Assembly: GCF_033096445.1 (NCBI RefSeq) | Contig: NZ_AP028155.1 | Location: forward strand, 3,353,880-3,417,879 | Reading direction: 5' to 3' | Source of the DNA: Butyricimonas faecihominis | GTDB taxonomy: Bacteria > Bacteroidota > Bacteroidia > Bacteroidales > Marinifilaceae | Length of the DNA: 64,000 bases | Shown here: positions 7,001-15,256 of the stretch, in pieces | Position numbering within the stretch: position 1 is the stretch's first letter | How the letters are laid out: each line of letters starts with the position of its first letter | Notes under the pieces: generated by a model | Database searches by the model: none | The model's input: only the letters and a program-made list of their open reading frames with translations | Told to the model about the DNA's origin: nothing | Program-made: the position numbers and the translations under genes

Positions 7001-8410
7001 ATGAACAAGATATTTTTATATAGTTTATTGTTTCTCTTTGCAATAACGGGATGTGACAGTATGTTCGATGATGAACTTCCCCCGCATGAATTAGTCGGGG
7101 AAAATGCGATCACGAACGAGACTTCCGCGGAAACAGCGTTAAACGGCATCTTCTCGAATTTACAGGGTTACGGGACGATGAGTGCAAATTACATTTGCGA
7201 CAACGAGTACCGCACGGGATTATTAACTGGGACCTACCGGGGAACATTCGAGACGGACGGCCTGCTAGGTTTCAAATTGACTGAAGAATACTCGTACGTT
7301 GCCGATCCTTGGGAATTAGCTTACAAGATGGTAAACGCGGCAAATAATTTCATCTATTACGTGGAAAAATTATCCGAGAACCTATTTGGCGAGAACCGGA
7401 AAACGGAAATGCTGGCAGAGGCCAAATTTGCCCGAGCATTCGGCCACGCGTTCCTACTAAGAAGATACGGGTATTTCTGGGATATAAACAGCCCTCTCGG
7501 ACCGATCATCCGTCTGGAACCTTCATCCATCTCGAATAATAGCATGGGACGTAGTTCCGTGAAAGAGAGTTATGAAAAAATATTCGAGGACCTAGACTAC
7601 GCGATACTGCACGGTCCCCGGTTTTATTCCAAATACCGCTCCTGCGCGACAACGGCCAAAGCTTTTAAAGCGGATATTCTAATGAATCGCGGAGAAGAGG
7701 GTGACTATGCGGAAGCGATTCGATTGGCAAATGAAGTGATTGCCAGTGATGAGTTCGGATTGGAAGACAAATACGGAGATATTTTTGCCAACGGGTATTC
7801 TTCAAAAGAGTTGATGTTCACGAGACATATCAAGACTCCACCTAGCATGGATGATAACGTGGGCAGCCTGTTCAAAATGTTCGGTGGTGCAACCTATAAA
7901 CCGACAGAGATGTATTTCGAGATTCTGACCCAAGACGATAAGCGTTATGAGGCGACTTTCGACTCCGTGATGCTTGGCAACGGGACGGCTGCACGAAAGA
8001 CGCAGGTGTGGAAGAAACATTACGTCACGTCCGGCGATTGCCCGATGTACTACATGCGGGTAGCCCAGATGTACCTGATCAAGGCCGAGGCCATGGCTCG
8101 CACGAATGCCTCCATAAAGGATTGTCTGGACGTGCTGAATGTCCTGCGTCTTCGTTCCGGTAACACGACTTTTGAGGCGGCCGATTACAGTTCCCTGTCA
8201 GACGTGCTGGAAGAGGTGTTCCGGGAGAATGTACGGGAAATCGGGATGGAAAACGGGGCCATTTTCTACCTCGCCGTGAGATATTCCGAGGGCGGTCGTC
8301 GAAAGTTAAAGGACATGAACCCGAACTTCGAGCATGACGATCAATTATGTTTCCCTATTCCGAAAGCCGAATTGGAACACAATTTCGTAGTAGAGCAAAA
8401 ACCTTTATAA
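7001..8410 (+). CDS. SusD/RagB-family outer-membrane lipoprotein
   Basis: This 469-residue lid protein pairs with the SusC just upstream. The signal peptide ends in the lipobox 'FAITGC' (Cys at about 20). The body has SusD features: 'SAETALNGIFSNLQGY' near the start, TPR-like helices such as 'MLAEAKFARAFGHAFLLRRY', and the C-terminal 'MYYMRVAQMYLIKAEAMA' and 'DVLNVLRLR' segments. The ATG at 7001 is preferred over the TTG at 6995; it lies seven bases after the SusC stop, so the pair is tightly coupled. Surface exposure is expected for this family. The ligand is unknown. Confidence 0.93.
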   Translation: MNKIFLYSLLFLFAITGCDSMFDDELPPHELVGENAITNETSAETALNGIFSNLQGYGTMSANYICDNEYRTGLLTGTYRGTFETDGLLGFKLTEEYSYVADPWELAYKMVNAANNFIYYVEKLSENLFGENRKTEMLAEAKFARAFGHAFLLRRYGYFWDINSPLGPIIRLEPSSISNNSMGRSSVKESYEKIFEDLDYAILHGPRFYSKYRSCATTAKAFKADILMNRGEEGDYAEAIRLANEVIASDEFGLEDKYGDIFANGYSSKELMFTRHIKTPPSMDDNVGSLFKMFGGATYKPTEMYFEILTQDDKRYEATFDSVMLGNGTAARKTQVWKKHYVTSGDCPMYYMRVAQMYLIKAEAMARTNASIKDCLDVLNVLRLRSGNTTFEAADYSSLSDVLEEVFRENVREIGMENGAIFYLAVRYSEGGRRKLKDMNPNFEHDDQLCFPIPKAELEHNFVVEQKPL

Positions 8411-8421
8411 TACCAGACAAC

Positions 8422-9363
8422 ATGATGAAAATGAATATATTAAAAAACGGATTCCAAGCATTAATTATTATGTCATTGATGGTTGCCTGCTCACTCGGTG
8501 ACGTGTTGGAACCCTCCGATGGAGTAAGCATGGCGTTAATGGAAACGGTTGACACGGTGGTAGCCCTGCCGGGAGACACGATAAGTTCCAAGTTCATAGC
8601 GTCGACCAACGGGACTACTTTACGTCGCATTGAAATCGTGGAAAAGAGCCATGATTTCAATGAATTGAAGGATTCTATCCGGTTTGCTCTAGTGGATGAA
8701 ACACTGGAACTGACGGTAGACGAAGAGGGATATTTATCCCGTCCCGTTTCCACCGTGATGATGATTTACCCCGTTATCGTACCCAATGACAAAGCCATCG
8801 TGGGCGAAGTGCTTAGCATGACCTTCAAAGCGTATAATGACAAGGGAAAATCCGGAAGTATAAAATCCTCGTTCAAGATCGTGAACTATGTTCGAAACAC
8901 GAGTTGGTTATGGTTGTATAAACTTGCCGGCAAAACCCAAGGAAGTATGTTTTTTAATCCGGCAAAATACAAGGCCTATTCGAATAGCAGTTTCGGGACA
9001 CACAAGGACGAGATCGACGTGGCGGCCTACACGGCAAGCGACGGGAAACACTATTTCCTGAACCCGGCCAACAAGGAAACGCAAAACCTGTTCGTGGCAG
9101 ACGGAATGGATTATGATGCATCAACCATGCGAACGACAAAGTTCATCCCATTGGATGCTGTCAATTTTGACCTTGCTGGGGACGCTGAACTGGAACGGAT
9201 GGACTTCTCGAAAGCCGTGGATAAAGTCGAAGTGACAACCGGAAGTGTCATCGGTTTCGAGAACCAAGACGGACGACGGGGAATTATGAACGTGAAAATA
9301 TCATCTTCCATCTACCCGACGATCCAGTGTAAATTTCAAGCGGTGGCTAAAAAACAAGAATGA
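8422..9363 (+). CDS. Lipoprotein of unknown family in a SusCD operon
   Basis: This 313-residue protein has a signal peptide with lipobox 'SLMVACSL', so it is a lipoprotein. The start at 8422 (MMKMNILKNG) is chosen because the longer ORF start at 8347 would overlap SusD by 64 bases and has no signal peptide in place. After the anchor there is a beta-rich segment ('VVALPGDTISSKFIASTNGT', 'IKSSFKIVNYVRNTSW'). The second half ('TASDGKHYFLNPANKETQN', then an Asp-rich stretch) resembles a binding domain. I do not recognise the family. It holds the place that DUF4843/PKD-like lipoproteins hold in the minus-strand loci, and is likely a surface ligand-binding accessory (inference). Confidence 0.7.
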   Translation: MMKMNILKNGFQALIIMSLMVACSLGDVLEPSDGVSMALMETVDTVVALPGDTISSKFIASTNGTTLRRIEIVEKSHDFNELKDSIRFALVDETLELTVDEEGYLSRPVSTVMMIYPVIVPNDKAIVGEVLSMTFKAYNDKGKSGSIKSSFKIVNYVRNTSWLWLYKLAGKTQGSMFFNPAKYKAYSNSSFGTHKDEIDVAAYTASDGKHYFLNPANKETQNLFVADGMDYDASTMRTTKFIPLDAVNFDLAGDAELERMDFSKAVDKVEVTTGSVIGFENQDGRRGIMNVKISSSIYPTIQCKFQAVAKKQE

Positions 9364-9380
9364 TTTAATCCCGAAATATC

Positions 9381-10220
9381 ATGAAGAACATATTTATAAT
9401 CATTATTTTAACGTTCTGCCCTCTCGCCAATCTACTCGCACAGGACAAGTACGAGGTGTTCAGAAAGGAGATGTCCCTCATCGAGAAACAAGAGAATGAA
9501 TATCGAAAAGTAATTTGGGGTGAAAACGATTTTTCCCAAGGCTACAAAGACAGCATTTATAAAAAACATCAAGTACTGGTGAAAGAAAAGGTCGAGTTTG
9601 CCAAGAACGCCATTCGAGAGAATAGAGATGACGAACGATTCTTGAAAGTGTTGGATATTTATGTACGTAATTTCTTATCCTTAGATGAATTTGAAACCGA
9701 ACTGAAAAGTTTTTCAACCAAGGTACAGAAAACGGAAACCTGTCAACGTTACTTCGAGTTTATCAAGTACGCGAGAATAAATGTCCCCGGCAAACAATGT
9801 ATTGATTTCGAGATGAAAGGCCATAACGGGGAAACCATAAAATTCTCGGATGTGTATAAAAAACACAAGCTTGTTCTTGTTGATTTCTGGGCATCTTGGT
9901 GTGGGGCGTGTCGGGCAACCATGCCCTCCATTAAAAAGATGTATGAAGTCTATCATGAAAAAGACGTCGAAGTAGTCAGCGTGTCGCTAGATGACAATAA
10001 AGAGGCGTGGGAAAAAGCTTATAAAGAAGAAAATATTCCTTGGATAGACGGGAGCAACCTGTTAGGATGGAAAGATCCTGTCGCCCTTTGGTATGCTATC
10101 CGGGGAATACCGCACAAGGTGCTGGTGGACCAGCACGGGATTATCGTCGCTAGTGGCTTTCATCAACTAGGTAGCTTGGAACATGAAATAGATGAATATC
10201 TTCATTCGCATAAAAATTGA
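9381..10220 (+). CDS. TlpA/ResA-like thiol-disulfide oxidoreductase
   Basis: This 279-residue exported protein ends the first SusCD operon. A signal peptide (residues 1-20, ending LLAQ) targets the periplasm. A helical region of about 110 residues precedes the thioredoxin fold, which starts 'GKQCIDFEMKGHNGETIKFS' and holds the active site 'FWASWCGACRATM' with Cys174 and Cys177 (CGAC, against the common CGPC). The cis-proline region reads 'IRGIPHKVLVDQHG'. Such proteins usually reduce disulfides or serve cytochrome c maturation, but none of those partners are here. It starts 18 bases after the upstream lipoprotein, so it is co-transcribed with SusC/SusD. Confidence 0.88.
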   Translation: MKNIFIIIILTFCPLANLLAQDKYEVFRKEMSLIEKQENEYRKVIWGENDFSQGYKDSIYKKHQVLVKEKVEFAKNAIRENRDDERFLKVLDIYVRNFLSLDEFETELKSFSTKVQKTETCQRYFEFIKYARINVPGKQCIDFEMKGHNGETIKFSDVYKKHKLVLVDFWASWCGACRATMPSIKKMYEVYHEKDVEVVSVSLDDNKEAWEKAYKEENIPWIDGSNLLGWKDPVALWYAIRGIPHKVLVDQHGIIVASGFHQLGSLEHEIDEYLHSHKN

Positions 10221-10225
10221 TACTT

Positions 10226-10260
10226 AAAGGAGATATCTCTTTATGAGATACCTCCTTTTT
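10226..10260. terminator. Bidirectional terminator between convergent operons
   Basis: Arms AAAGGAG-a-TATCTC and GAGATA-c-CTCCTTT surround TTTAT and are followed by a T run to 10260. The stem lies six bases after the TlpA stop at 10220 and also faces the convergent minus-strand operon ending at 10304, so it may serve both. Confidence 0.8.
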
Positions 10261-10303
10261 ACTCGTTTAGTTTATATTTCACCTCGATAATACAAACGAT
10301 TCA

Positions 10304-11476
10304 TTATGACATTCTTACTTTCGGAGCCTGCTGTTCTAATTCATTTGCTTCGTCTACCTCTCCCAGCACTCTCAATATACGAGCTTTCACTTTCATGTAT
10401 TCAGACTTGTAATAACCAGAAGGAGCTGATTCCATCAATTTATCCAACCAAGCATTTGCCTCGTTCATGAATGTTTCATTTCCACAAGTCTCAACATGAC
10501 GCAAGAAGTTTCGAATAAAGTCCAACTTATCCTGCGGGGTATAGAAAATACCGTATTGGAGGGAGCGATACATTTCGTCCAACATACCACGAATGTCTCC
10601 TGTTTTCAAATAAGCCGCTGCATAGAGGGATGCCACATACTGGGGCACTTTGGGCAGGGGCTGAGTAAAAAGATAGGCAAGCAATTGGTCATAGCGTTGC
10701 TGATTGAATACACCTTTATCAGGCGTCCACCAAACGAAACTAGATACGGCACTTTTCAAAGTGTAATCCATAAAAATATCAATGGTATCGCGAGAAACAA
10801 TATGAGAGAAACGGTAGCGATTTGCAGCCACTTTTTTCAATATTGGAGAAAGAGGATCTGAAAGATTTCGAATAATAATATCCCAAGTTTCACGAGTATA
10901 AAACTCGGTATCGGAAAGCCCATTGATATACTCCGAAACCACCTTTTTTTGCAACTGTGGACGATATGCCTTGAATAACACATCAATGTACTGTTTTACG
11001 AAAGTACGGTCTCGGTCACCAGCGTCATAGCGCATTTGGAAATCAAGTAAAGTTTGTTCTCCTTTTAATGCTTTCTTACCATTTTGAATAAATTCGGATG
11101 CTTGCTGGTTGCCCACTACACAATGTTTCAACATCCCGTCTTTATCCACATACAACAAAGTGGGAAAAGCGGCAACGCCATATTTCCGAGCCAATTCCGG
11201 ACCTTCACCTTTTTCCATGTCAATTTGAAAACAGATAAAGTTTACGTTATAGAAATCCGCTACACTATCTTGTGTGAAGATATTTTTTGCCAACATTTTA
11301 CAAGGACCACACCAAGAGGTGTAACAGTCGACAAATATCATTTTCTTCTCTTTTTTTGCCATCTTTAGCATTTGTTCCCAATTTCCTTCCCGGAACTCGA
11401 TGGAGCGGTTCTGCGCCCCTATCTCATCAAAGAGACAGAGACTGCAGACCAATAATATATATTGAATTATTTTCAT
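10304..11476 (-). CDS. Exported thioredoxin-fold protein at the end of a SusCD operon
   Basis: This 390-residue protein has a signal peptide (residues 1-21, ending GAQ), then a thioredoxin domain of the DsbD-C/thioredoxin-7 kind: 'KKMIFVDCYTSWCGPCK' with Cys56 and Cys59 (CGPC), and 'YGVAAFPTLLYVDKDG' with the cis-Pro. A helical C-terminal region of about 250 residues follows, which looks like repeat-type helices. It is the last gene of the operon that starts with the ECF sigma factor at 20564; the gap to the PKD-like gene is 12 bases. The domain order (thioredoxin first, helices after) is the reverse of the TlpA-like protein at 9381. The substrate is unknown. Confidence 0.85.
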   Translation of the reverse strand: MKIIQYILLVCSLCLFDEIGAQNRSIEFREGNWEQMLKMAKKEKKMIFVDCYTSWCGPCKMLAKNIFTQDSVADFYNVNFICFQIDMEKGEGPELARKYGVAAFPTLLYVDKDGMLKHCVVGNQQASEFIQNGKKALKGEQTLLDFQMRYDAGDRDRTFVKQYIDVLFKAYRPQLQKKVVSEYINGLSDTEFYTRETWDIIIRNLSDPLSPILKKVAANRYRFSHIVSRDTIDIFMDYTLKSAVSSFVWWTPDKGVFNQQRYDQLLAYLFTQPLPKVPQYVASLYAAAYLKTGDIRGMLDEMYRSLQYGIFYTPQDKLDFIRNFLRHVETCGNETFMNEANAWLDKLMESAPSGYYKSEYMKVKARILRVLGEVDEANELEQQAPKVRMS

Positions 11477-11488
11477 TATTGTGTTGTA

Positions 11489-13057
11489 CTAATTTCGTTC
11501 ACGATATATGACATCTTTCACAATACCGAATCCGTCGTAGGAACGGTAAACAGAGGCATTCTGCGAAGAGGTAACAGGTAATTCCAACATACGGACATGA
11601 CCTTTCAAAGCATTATCACCAATAGTCTCCTTACTACCGACAATTAAACGATATTGCATTTCTCCACTACCTGCCGGTTTCGAATAATCTCCCATTACAA
11701 AAATATTGAACTTCAACATGGTGATTTCCTCTCCTGAAAACTGAGTAACAATTTCGTCACTCTCCATCTTAATGGGCAACAAACGGCATGCTTTTGAATT
11801 GATATTATAGCAATATATTTTGTTATCAACTGCATAATACAAATCGTAGTCTCGCGGATGTACGGCAAAAGCTGTTGCCCGTTCGATCTCAGGAGCATCC
11901 AGTTGATAATAATGCCCACTCACTTGAGCAACGTAATTAGAATTACCAACCTCTATTCCATATATCCAAAGCTTTCCGGCGTTGTCTTTCAATATTGTAT
12001 ATGTTTCCCCTTTACTACCATGCATCGTGTTAGACATATGGACAAAACTTTTACCTGTAGTAAAAGAAAATACTTTTTCCTCTGCCGATGGCTTTTGCAC
12101 CTTATTCATATCACTCGTGACCTGTACAAAACGCTGATTTGTCTCATCATATAAAATTGCAGTACCACCATAAGTGTTGTAATAAATACCAGACATTCCT
12201 ATTGCTGGAGCAACATCAAAATAGTCCGTCTCACCATCAAGTTTATTTAAGCGCATTCCGTATATTGCTCCAGCTATTGTCCCCTTTCCATACACACCAT
12301 CCTTTCCTATGCAAAGGCGACAATCCCCATAAGTTCCAACTATACAAGTAGGAACAAAACCATCGCGCCACTCTGCAAACTCATACATCAAATCATTTTC
12401 ATAATCATAGCTGAAATCATCATCATCCAATTTTGCTTGCGCCTCTTCTGCAAGGAAATAAACAGGACGAGGTGCAGACATTCCTCCTAACAAATGAAGC
12501 GACTTCGGTCCCTTAAATTCTCGCAACGGACTATCAGCCCAAAGGTTTCTGATTATTTTTTCTTCAGGCGTAGAGGTCGAGATCATGTCCAAATGCGAAA
12601 ATCCTTCTGAATCCTCTGACAAAACCAACCAACCTTCATAGGTGGCAGAGGTCACTTGTAAATCAAACCCTTGACGCCAAGTAACTCCCGATGTTTTATC
12701 TTCCACCAGCAAATAAACGGTGTATTTTGCTTCCGGTAATTGCACAAAATATTTCAAGTCTAACCGATTGCTGTCCAAATCAAAGGTTGTCGCACCATCC
12801 ACCGAACCGGATTTCACTACTGCTTGCCATTTAAGCGAATAATTATTTAAATCTTTCCCCTCCAAAGAACCTTCTATCACAGGAGTTACCCGCACGGTAT
12901 CCACCAAACGATAGGCATATTGCATTTCTTCTGGAAAACCGGAAAAGGTCACTTGATTAATTTCCGAGTAATCATAATTCCCCAAATCCTTGTAGCAGCT
13001 GGTGAATGATAGTACACCAAGCACGAACAAGAGAACATATTTCAATTTTTCCATCAT
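11489..13057 (-). CDS. PKD-like family lipoprotein
   Basis: This 522-residue lipoprotein has signal peptide 'LLFVLGVLSFTSCYKDLGNY'. The 'CYKDLGNYDY' start and the two beta-sandwich-like repeats that follow ('YSLKWQAV', 'YTVYLLVEDKTSGVTWRQGF') are typical of the PKD-like family of Bacteroidetes SusCD loci. The C-terminal half ('LHLLGGMSAPRPVYFL', 'AVHPRDYDLYYAVDNKIYCY') looks like a beta-propeller-type region. It lies between a DUF4843-type lipoprotein and the thioredoxin, and has a clear paralogue in the same place at 29555-31000. It is probably surface exposed and ligand binding; no enzymatic motif is seen. Confidence 0.85.
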   Translation of the reverse strand: MMEKLKYVLLFVLGVLSFTSCYKDLGNYDYSEINQVTFSGFPEEMQYAYRLVDTVRVTPVIEGSLEGKDLNNYSLKWQAVVKSGSVDGATTFDLDSNRLDLKYFVQLPEAKYTVYLLVEDKTSGVTWRQGFDLQVTSATYEGWLVLSEDSEGFSHLDMISTSTPEEKIIRNLWADSPLREFKGPKSLHLLGGMSAPRPVYFLAEEAQAKLDDDDFSYDYENDLMYEFAEWRDGFVPTCIVGTYGDCRLCIGKDGVYGKGTIAGAIYGMRLNKLDGETDYFDVAPAIGMSGIYYNTYGGTAILYDETNQRFVQVTSDMNKVQKPSAEEKVFSFTTGKSFVHMSNTMHGSKGETYTILKDNAGKLWIYGIEVGNSNYVAQVSGHYYQLDAPEIERATAFAVHPRDYDLYYAVDNKIYCYNINSKACRLLPIKMESDEIVTQFSGEEITMLKFNIFVMGDYSKPAGSGEMQYRLIVGSKETIGDNALKGHVRMLELPVTSSQNASVYRSYDGFGIVKDVIYRERN

Positions 13058-13069
13058 ATTCCTGTTTAT

Positions 13070-13786
13070 TTATTGATACAAAAAGTCTCCCATTCTCATC
13101 TCCTTGTCACCGTCCATTATCGGGTGCTCATCCAAATAGGCCTTCATGTAATTAGCAATGTAACTTATACGTCCGGATCCCATGTAAGAAGCGGAGAGGA
13201 AAGAAGTACGCGGGATTTCCATGACTGTACAAATAGTCTCGAATTTGAGGGGAGAAAAGGTGCCGAAATAATACACGTTCCAAGTATTGGGGGCTTCTTT
13301 CATCACGTTATTGAACAGAATACGGTGCGTAGTCTTCGAATAGACAACAGCCGAACCGCTAGTAAGCACATCATCCTCATAGTACAAATGGAAATCATTA
13401 TTTTCTACTAATTCTAAAATCACTTCCTTGTCCGATTCATCATTCGGGCGTTTCACCACAACAGGTATCACGCAAGAAGTTTCTCCACTCGGTACTTCAT
13501 AGCGTTCAGCCAAAGTTTCGTAATCTTCTCCCGCCGTGGCATTCTTTTCTACTAACTTCACTTCCACATAACGGCTCACACCTTCTTCCACATCACCCAT
13601 CACGGTAATCTCTACCGATACAGTATCCACATCCTCATCCAAATAGGCAAAGGAAACTACCGTAGAATCTACCTCCATATTTATGTACGCGACATTTTGT
13701 CCAGACCAAGTGTCGATCTTTTGTTCACAACCTACCAAGCTTAACAAGCAAGTCAAGGCCAAACATAATAATATAGTCTTATTCAT
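13070..13786 (-). CDS. DUF4843-type lipoprotein
   Basis: This 238-residue lipoprotein has lipobox 'LLSLVGCEQK'. The Calx-beta-like region 'VSVEITVMGDVEEGVSRYVE', 'NATAGEDYETL' and 'IPVVVKRPNDESDKEVILEL' matches the DUF4843 family found directly after SusD in many Bacteroidetes SusCD clusters. The C-terminus ends 'HPIMDGDKEMRMGDFLYQ'. The spacing is 18 bases from SusD and 12 bases to the PKD-like gene, so one transcript is likely. Its paralogue is at 31015-31737. The function is unknown; an accessory surface subunit of the SusCD complex is an inference from position only. Confidence 0.8.
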   Translation of the reverse strand: MNKTILLCLALTCLLSLVGCEQKIDTWSGQNVAYINMEVDSTVVSFAYLDEDVDTVSVEITVMGDVEEGVSRYVEVKLVEKNATAGEDYETLAERYEVPSGETSCVIPVVVKRPNDESDKEVILELVENNDFHLYYEDDVLTSGSAVVYSKTTHRILFNNVMKEAPNTWNVYYFGTFSPLKFETICTVMEIPRTSFLSASYMGSGRISYIANYMKAYLDEHPIMDGDKEMRMGDFLYQ

Positions 13787-13804
13787 AATACATTACGTTT
13801 TAAG

Positions 13805-15250
13805 TCATCTAAAATCCGTTTCACTTTGCGGCAAAGGCAAAACATATTTAGTATCATTCATTTCCACATTACCACCGGAGAACGCTGAAAGGATACTTGA
13901 CCTATTCATCCGTTTGTAATAAAAAAACAGCTGTCCTTCTCCCCAAAACTCCTTTTGATATTCGTTCAGCAATGTACTCTCCAGCTGGGAAGCGGAGGTC
14001 AACAATTCAACTCCACGATTATCCAGTACAAGATTGATACTTTCCAATGCATCAGTTTCATTTTCGGCTGTCTCAGCAATGATATAATACATCTCTGACA
14101 TACGAATCATCGGTAGTAAATCGGCGTAATAAGCATCGGTTTCCAAATCAGAATATTTATAGAAACATCTATTGGTGTGTCCTGATGCTACTTTCCAATT
14201 AGACTCATAACGCCAATCATTCAACGCTAGCGTACCGAAAATTTTTTCCAAATAGGTAGAAGGAGTAAGCCACATTTGGTCATCTTTCAAATCCGGAGTG
14301 AAATAATCGGTAAAGATTTTATCACGGTTCGGATATTGTAAAGCAAATACCAATTCCGATGAAAATATCCTATCAGGTTTCTGGCCATCGGTCACTTGAG
14401 ATTTTGTGGTAAAGGGGAAATATTGTTCCTGCACTGCTACAACTTCACGAGCTGCTGCCAATGCTTCACTAAACATCTCTGCATACAAATACACTCGTGC
14501 CTGAAGAGCTTTCACCGCATAATAGTTCAAACGAAATGTCCGATAATGCCAGAAATTCTCTCCCTCCGTTGCACCTTCCTCCAATAGCGGCCCTTGTTCA
14601 ATAATGGGATCATTAGCTAGACGCCTTTCAGCTTCCTTTAAATCATCAATAACATATTCCAACACTTCCGAAGCTGGCAACAAATCCGTACCGGACAATA
14701 CAAATTCTTTGTTATAAGGAATGGCACGTCCCTCTTTGTTAGTTTTGTAAACAGGACCAAACAAGCGGAATAAATCGAAATGCAACATGGCACGCAACGC
14801 ATAAGCCTCACCTGTAATCCAATTATATTGATCACCCGTGAACAAATTCTTTTTCTCATCGGCATTTTTTAATAATGTATTCACGTTGGCAATCAGAGCA
14901 TATCCTTTTTCCCAAATACCGGCGAAATTAGATTTCGAGTAATCGGTCGTGTAATCAAATTGTCCCAAACTATTCAAATTCTGCATGGTACCATAATTGG
15001 CAAATTTATAACGCTGCGCCAATACTTCCACAGTACCTACCTGCAGGTCTCCTCCATACAGATTGGAACTACACAATTCGACATACACGCCATTCAACCC
15101 TTGACGAAATCCTTCTTCTGAAGTAAACATTTGTTCCTCCGCCACCTGATCCACCGGTTGTACATCCAACCAATCCGTACATCCAGTAAGCGACCACAAA
15201 GCGATACCCAAAACACCGATTTTAATATATTTATCAAACTTCATAATCAT
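13805..15250 (-). CDS. SusD/RagB-family lipoprotein
   Basis: This 481-residue protein has lipobox 'WSLTGCTDWLDVQP', and 'CTDWLDVQPVDQVAEEQMF' with 'EEGFRQGLNGVYVEL' is typical of SusD. Further family signs are 'GEAYALRAMLHFDLFRLFGP' (about 150) and 'LLPMIRMSEMYYIIAETAEN' near the C-terminus. It starts six bases after the SusC stop. The ORF opens ATGATTATGAAG; the second ATG (15244) has a better placed GGA upstream and may be the true start. It forms the lid of the SusC pore encoded at 15257-18604. The SusD at 31739-33166 is its positional and sequence paralogue. Confidence 0.92.
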   Translation of the reverse strand: MIMKFDKYIKIGVLGIALWSLTGCTDWLDVQPVDQVAEEQMFTSEEGFRQGLNGVYVELCSSNLYGGDLQVGTVEVLAQRYKFANYGTMQNLNSLGQFDYTTDYSKSNFAGIWEKGYALIANVNTLLKNADEKKNLFTGDQYNWITGEAYALRAMLHFDLFRLFGPVYKTNKEGRAIPYNKEFVLSGTDLLPASEVLEYVIDDLKEAERRLANDPIIEQGPLLEEGATEGENFWHYRTFRLNYYAVKALQARVYLYAEMFSEALAAAREVVAVQEQYFPFTTKSQVTDGQKPDRIFSSELVFALQYPNRDKIFTDYFTPDLKDDQMWLTPSTYLEKIFGTLALNDWRYESNWKVASGHTNRCFYKYSDLETDAYYADLLPMIRMSEMYYIIAETAENETDALESINLVLDNRGVELLTSASQLESTLLNEYQKEFWGEGQLFFYYKRMNRSSILSAFSGGNVEMNDTKYVLPLPQSETDFR

Positions 15251-15256
15251 CCGATT

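Noticed and set aside
6520-7149. A 209-codon minus-strand ORF across the SusC/SusD junction
   Set aside because: It lies opposite two well-supported genes and encodes no recognisable domain; it is an antisense open frame in GC-richer DNA.
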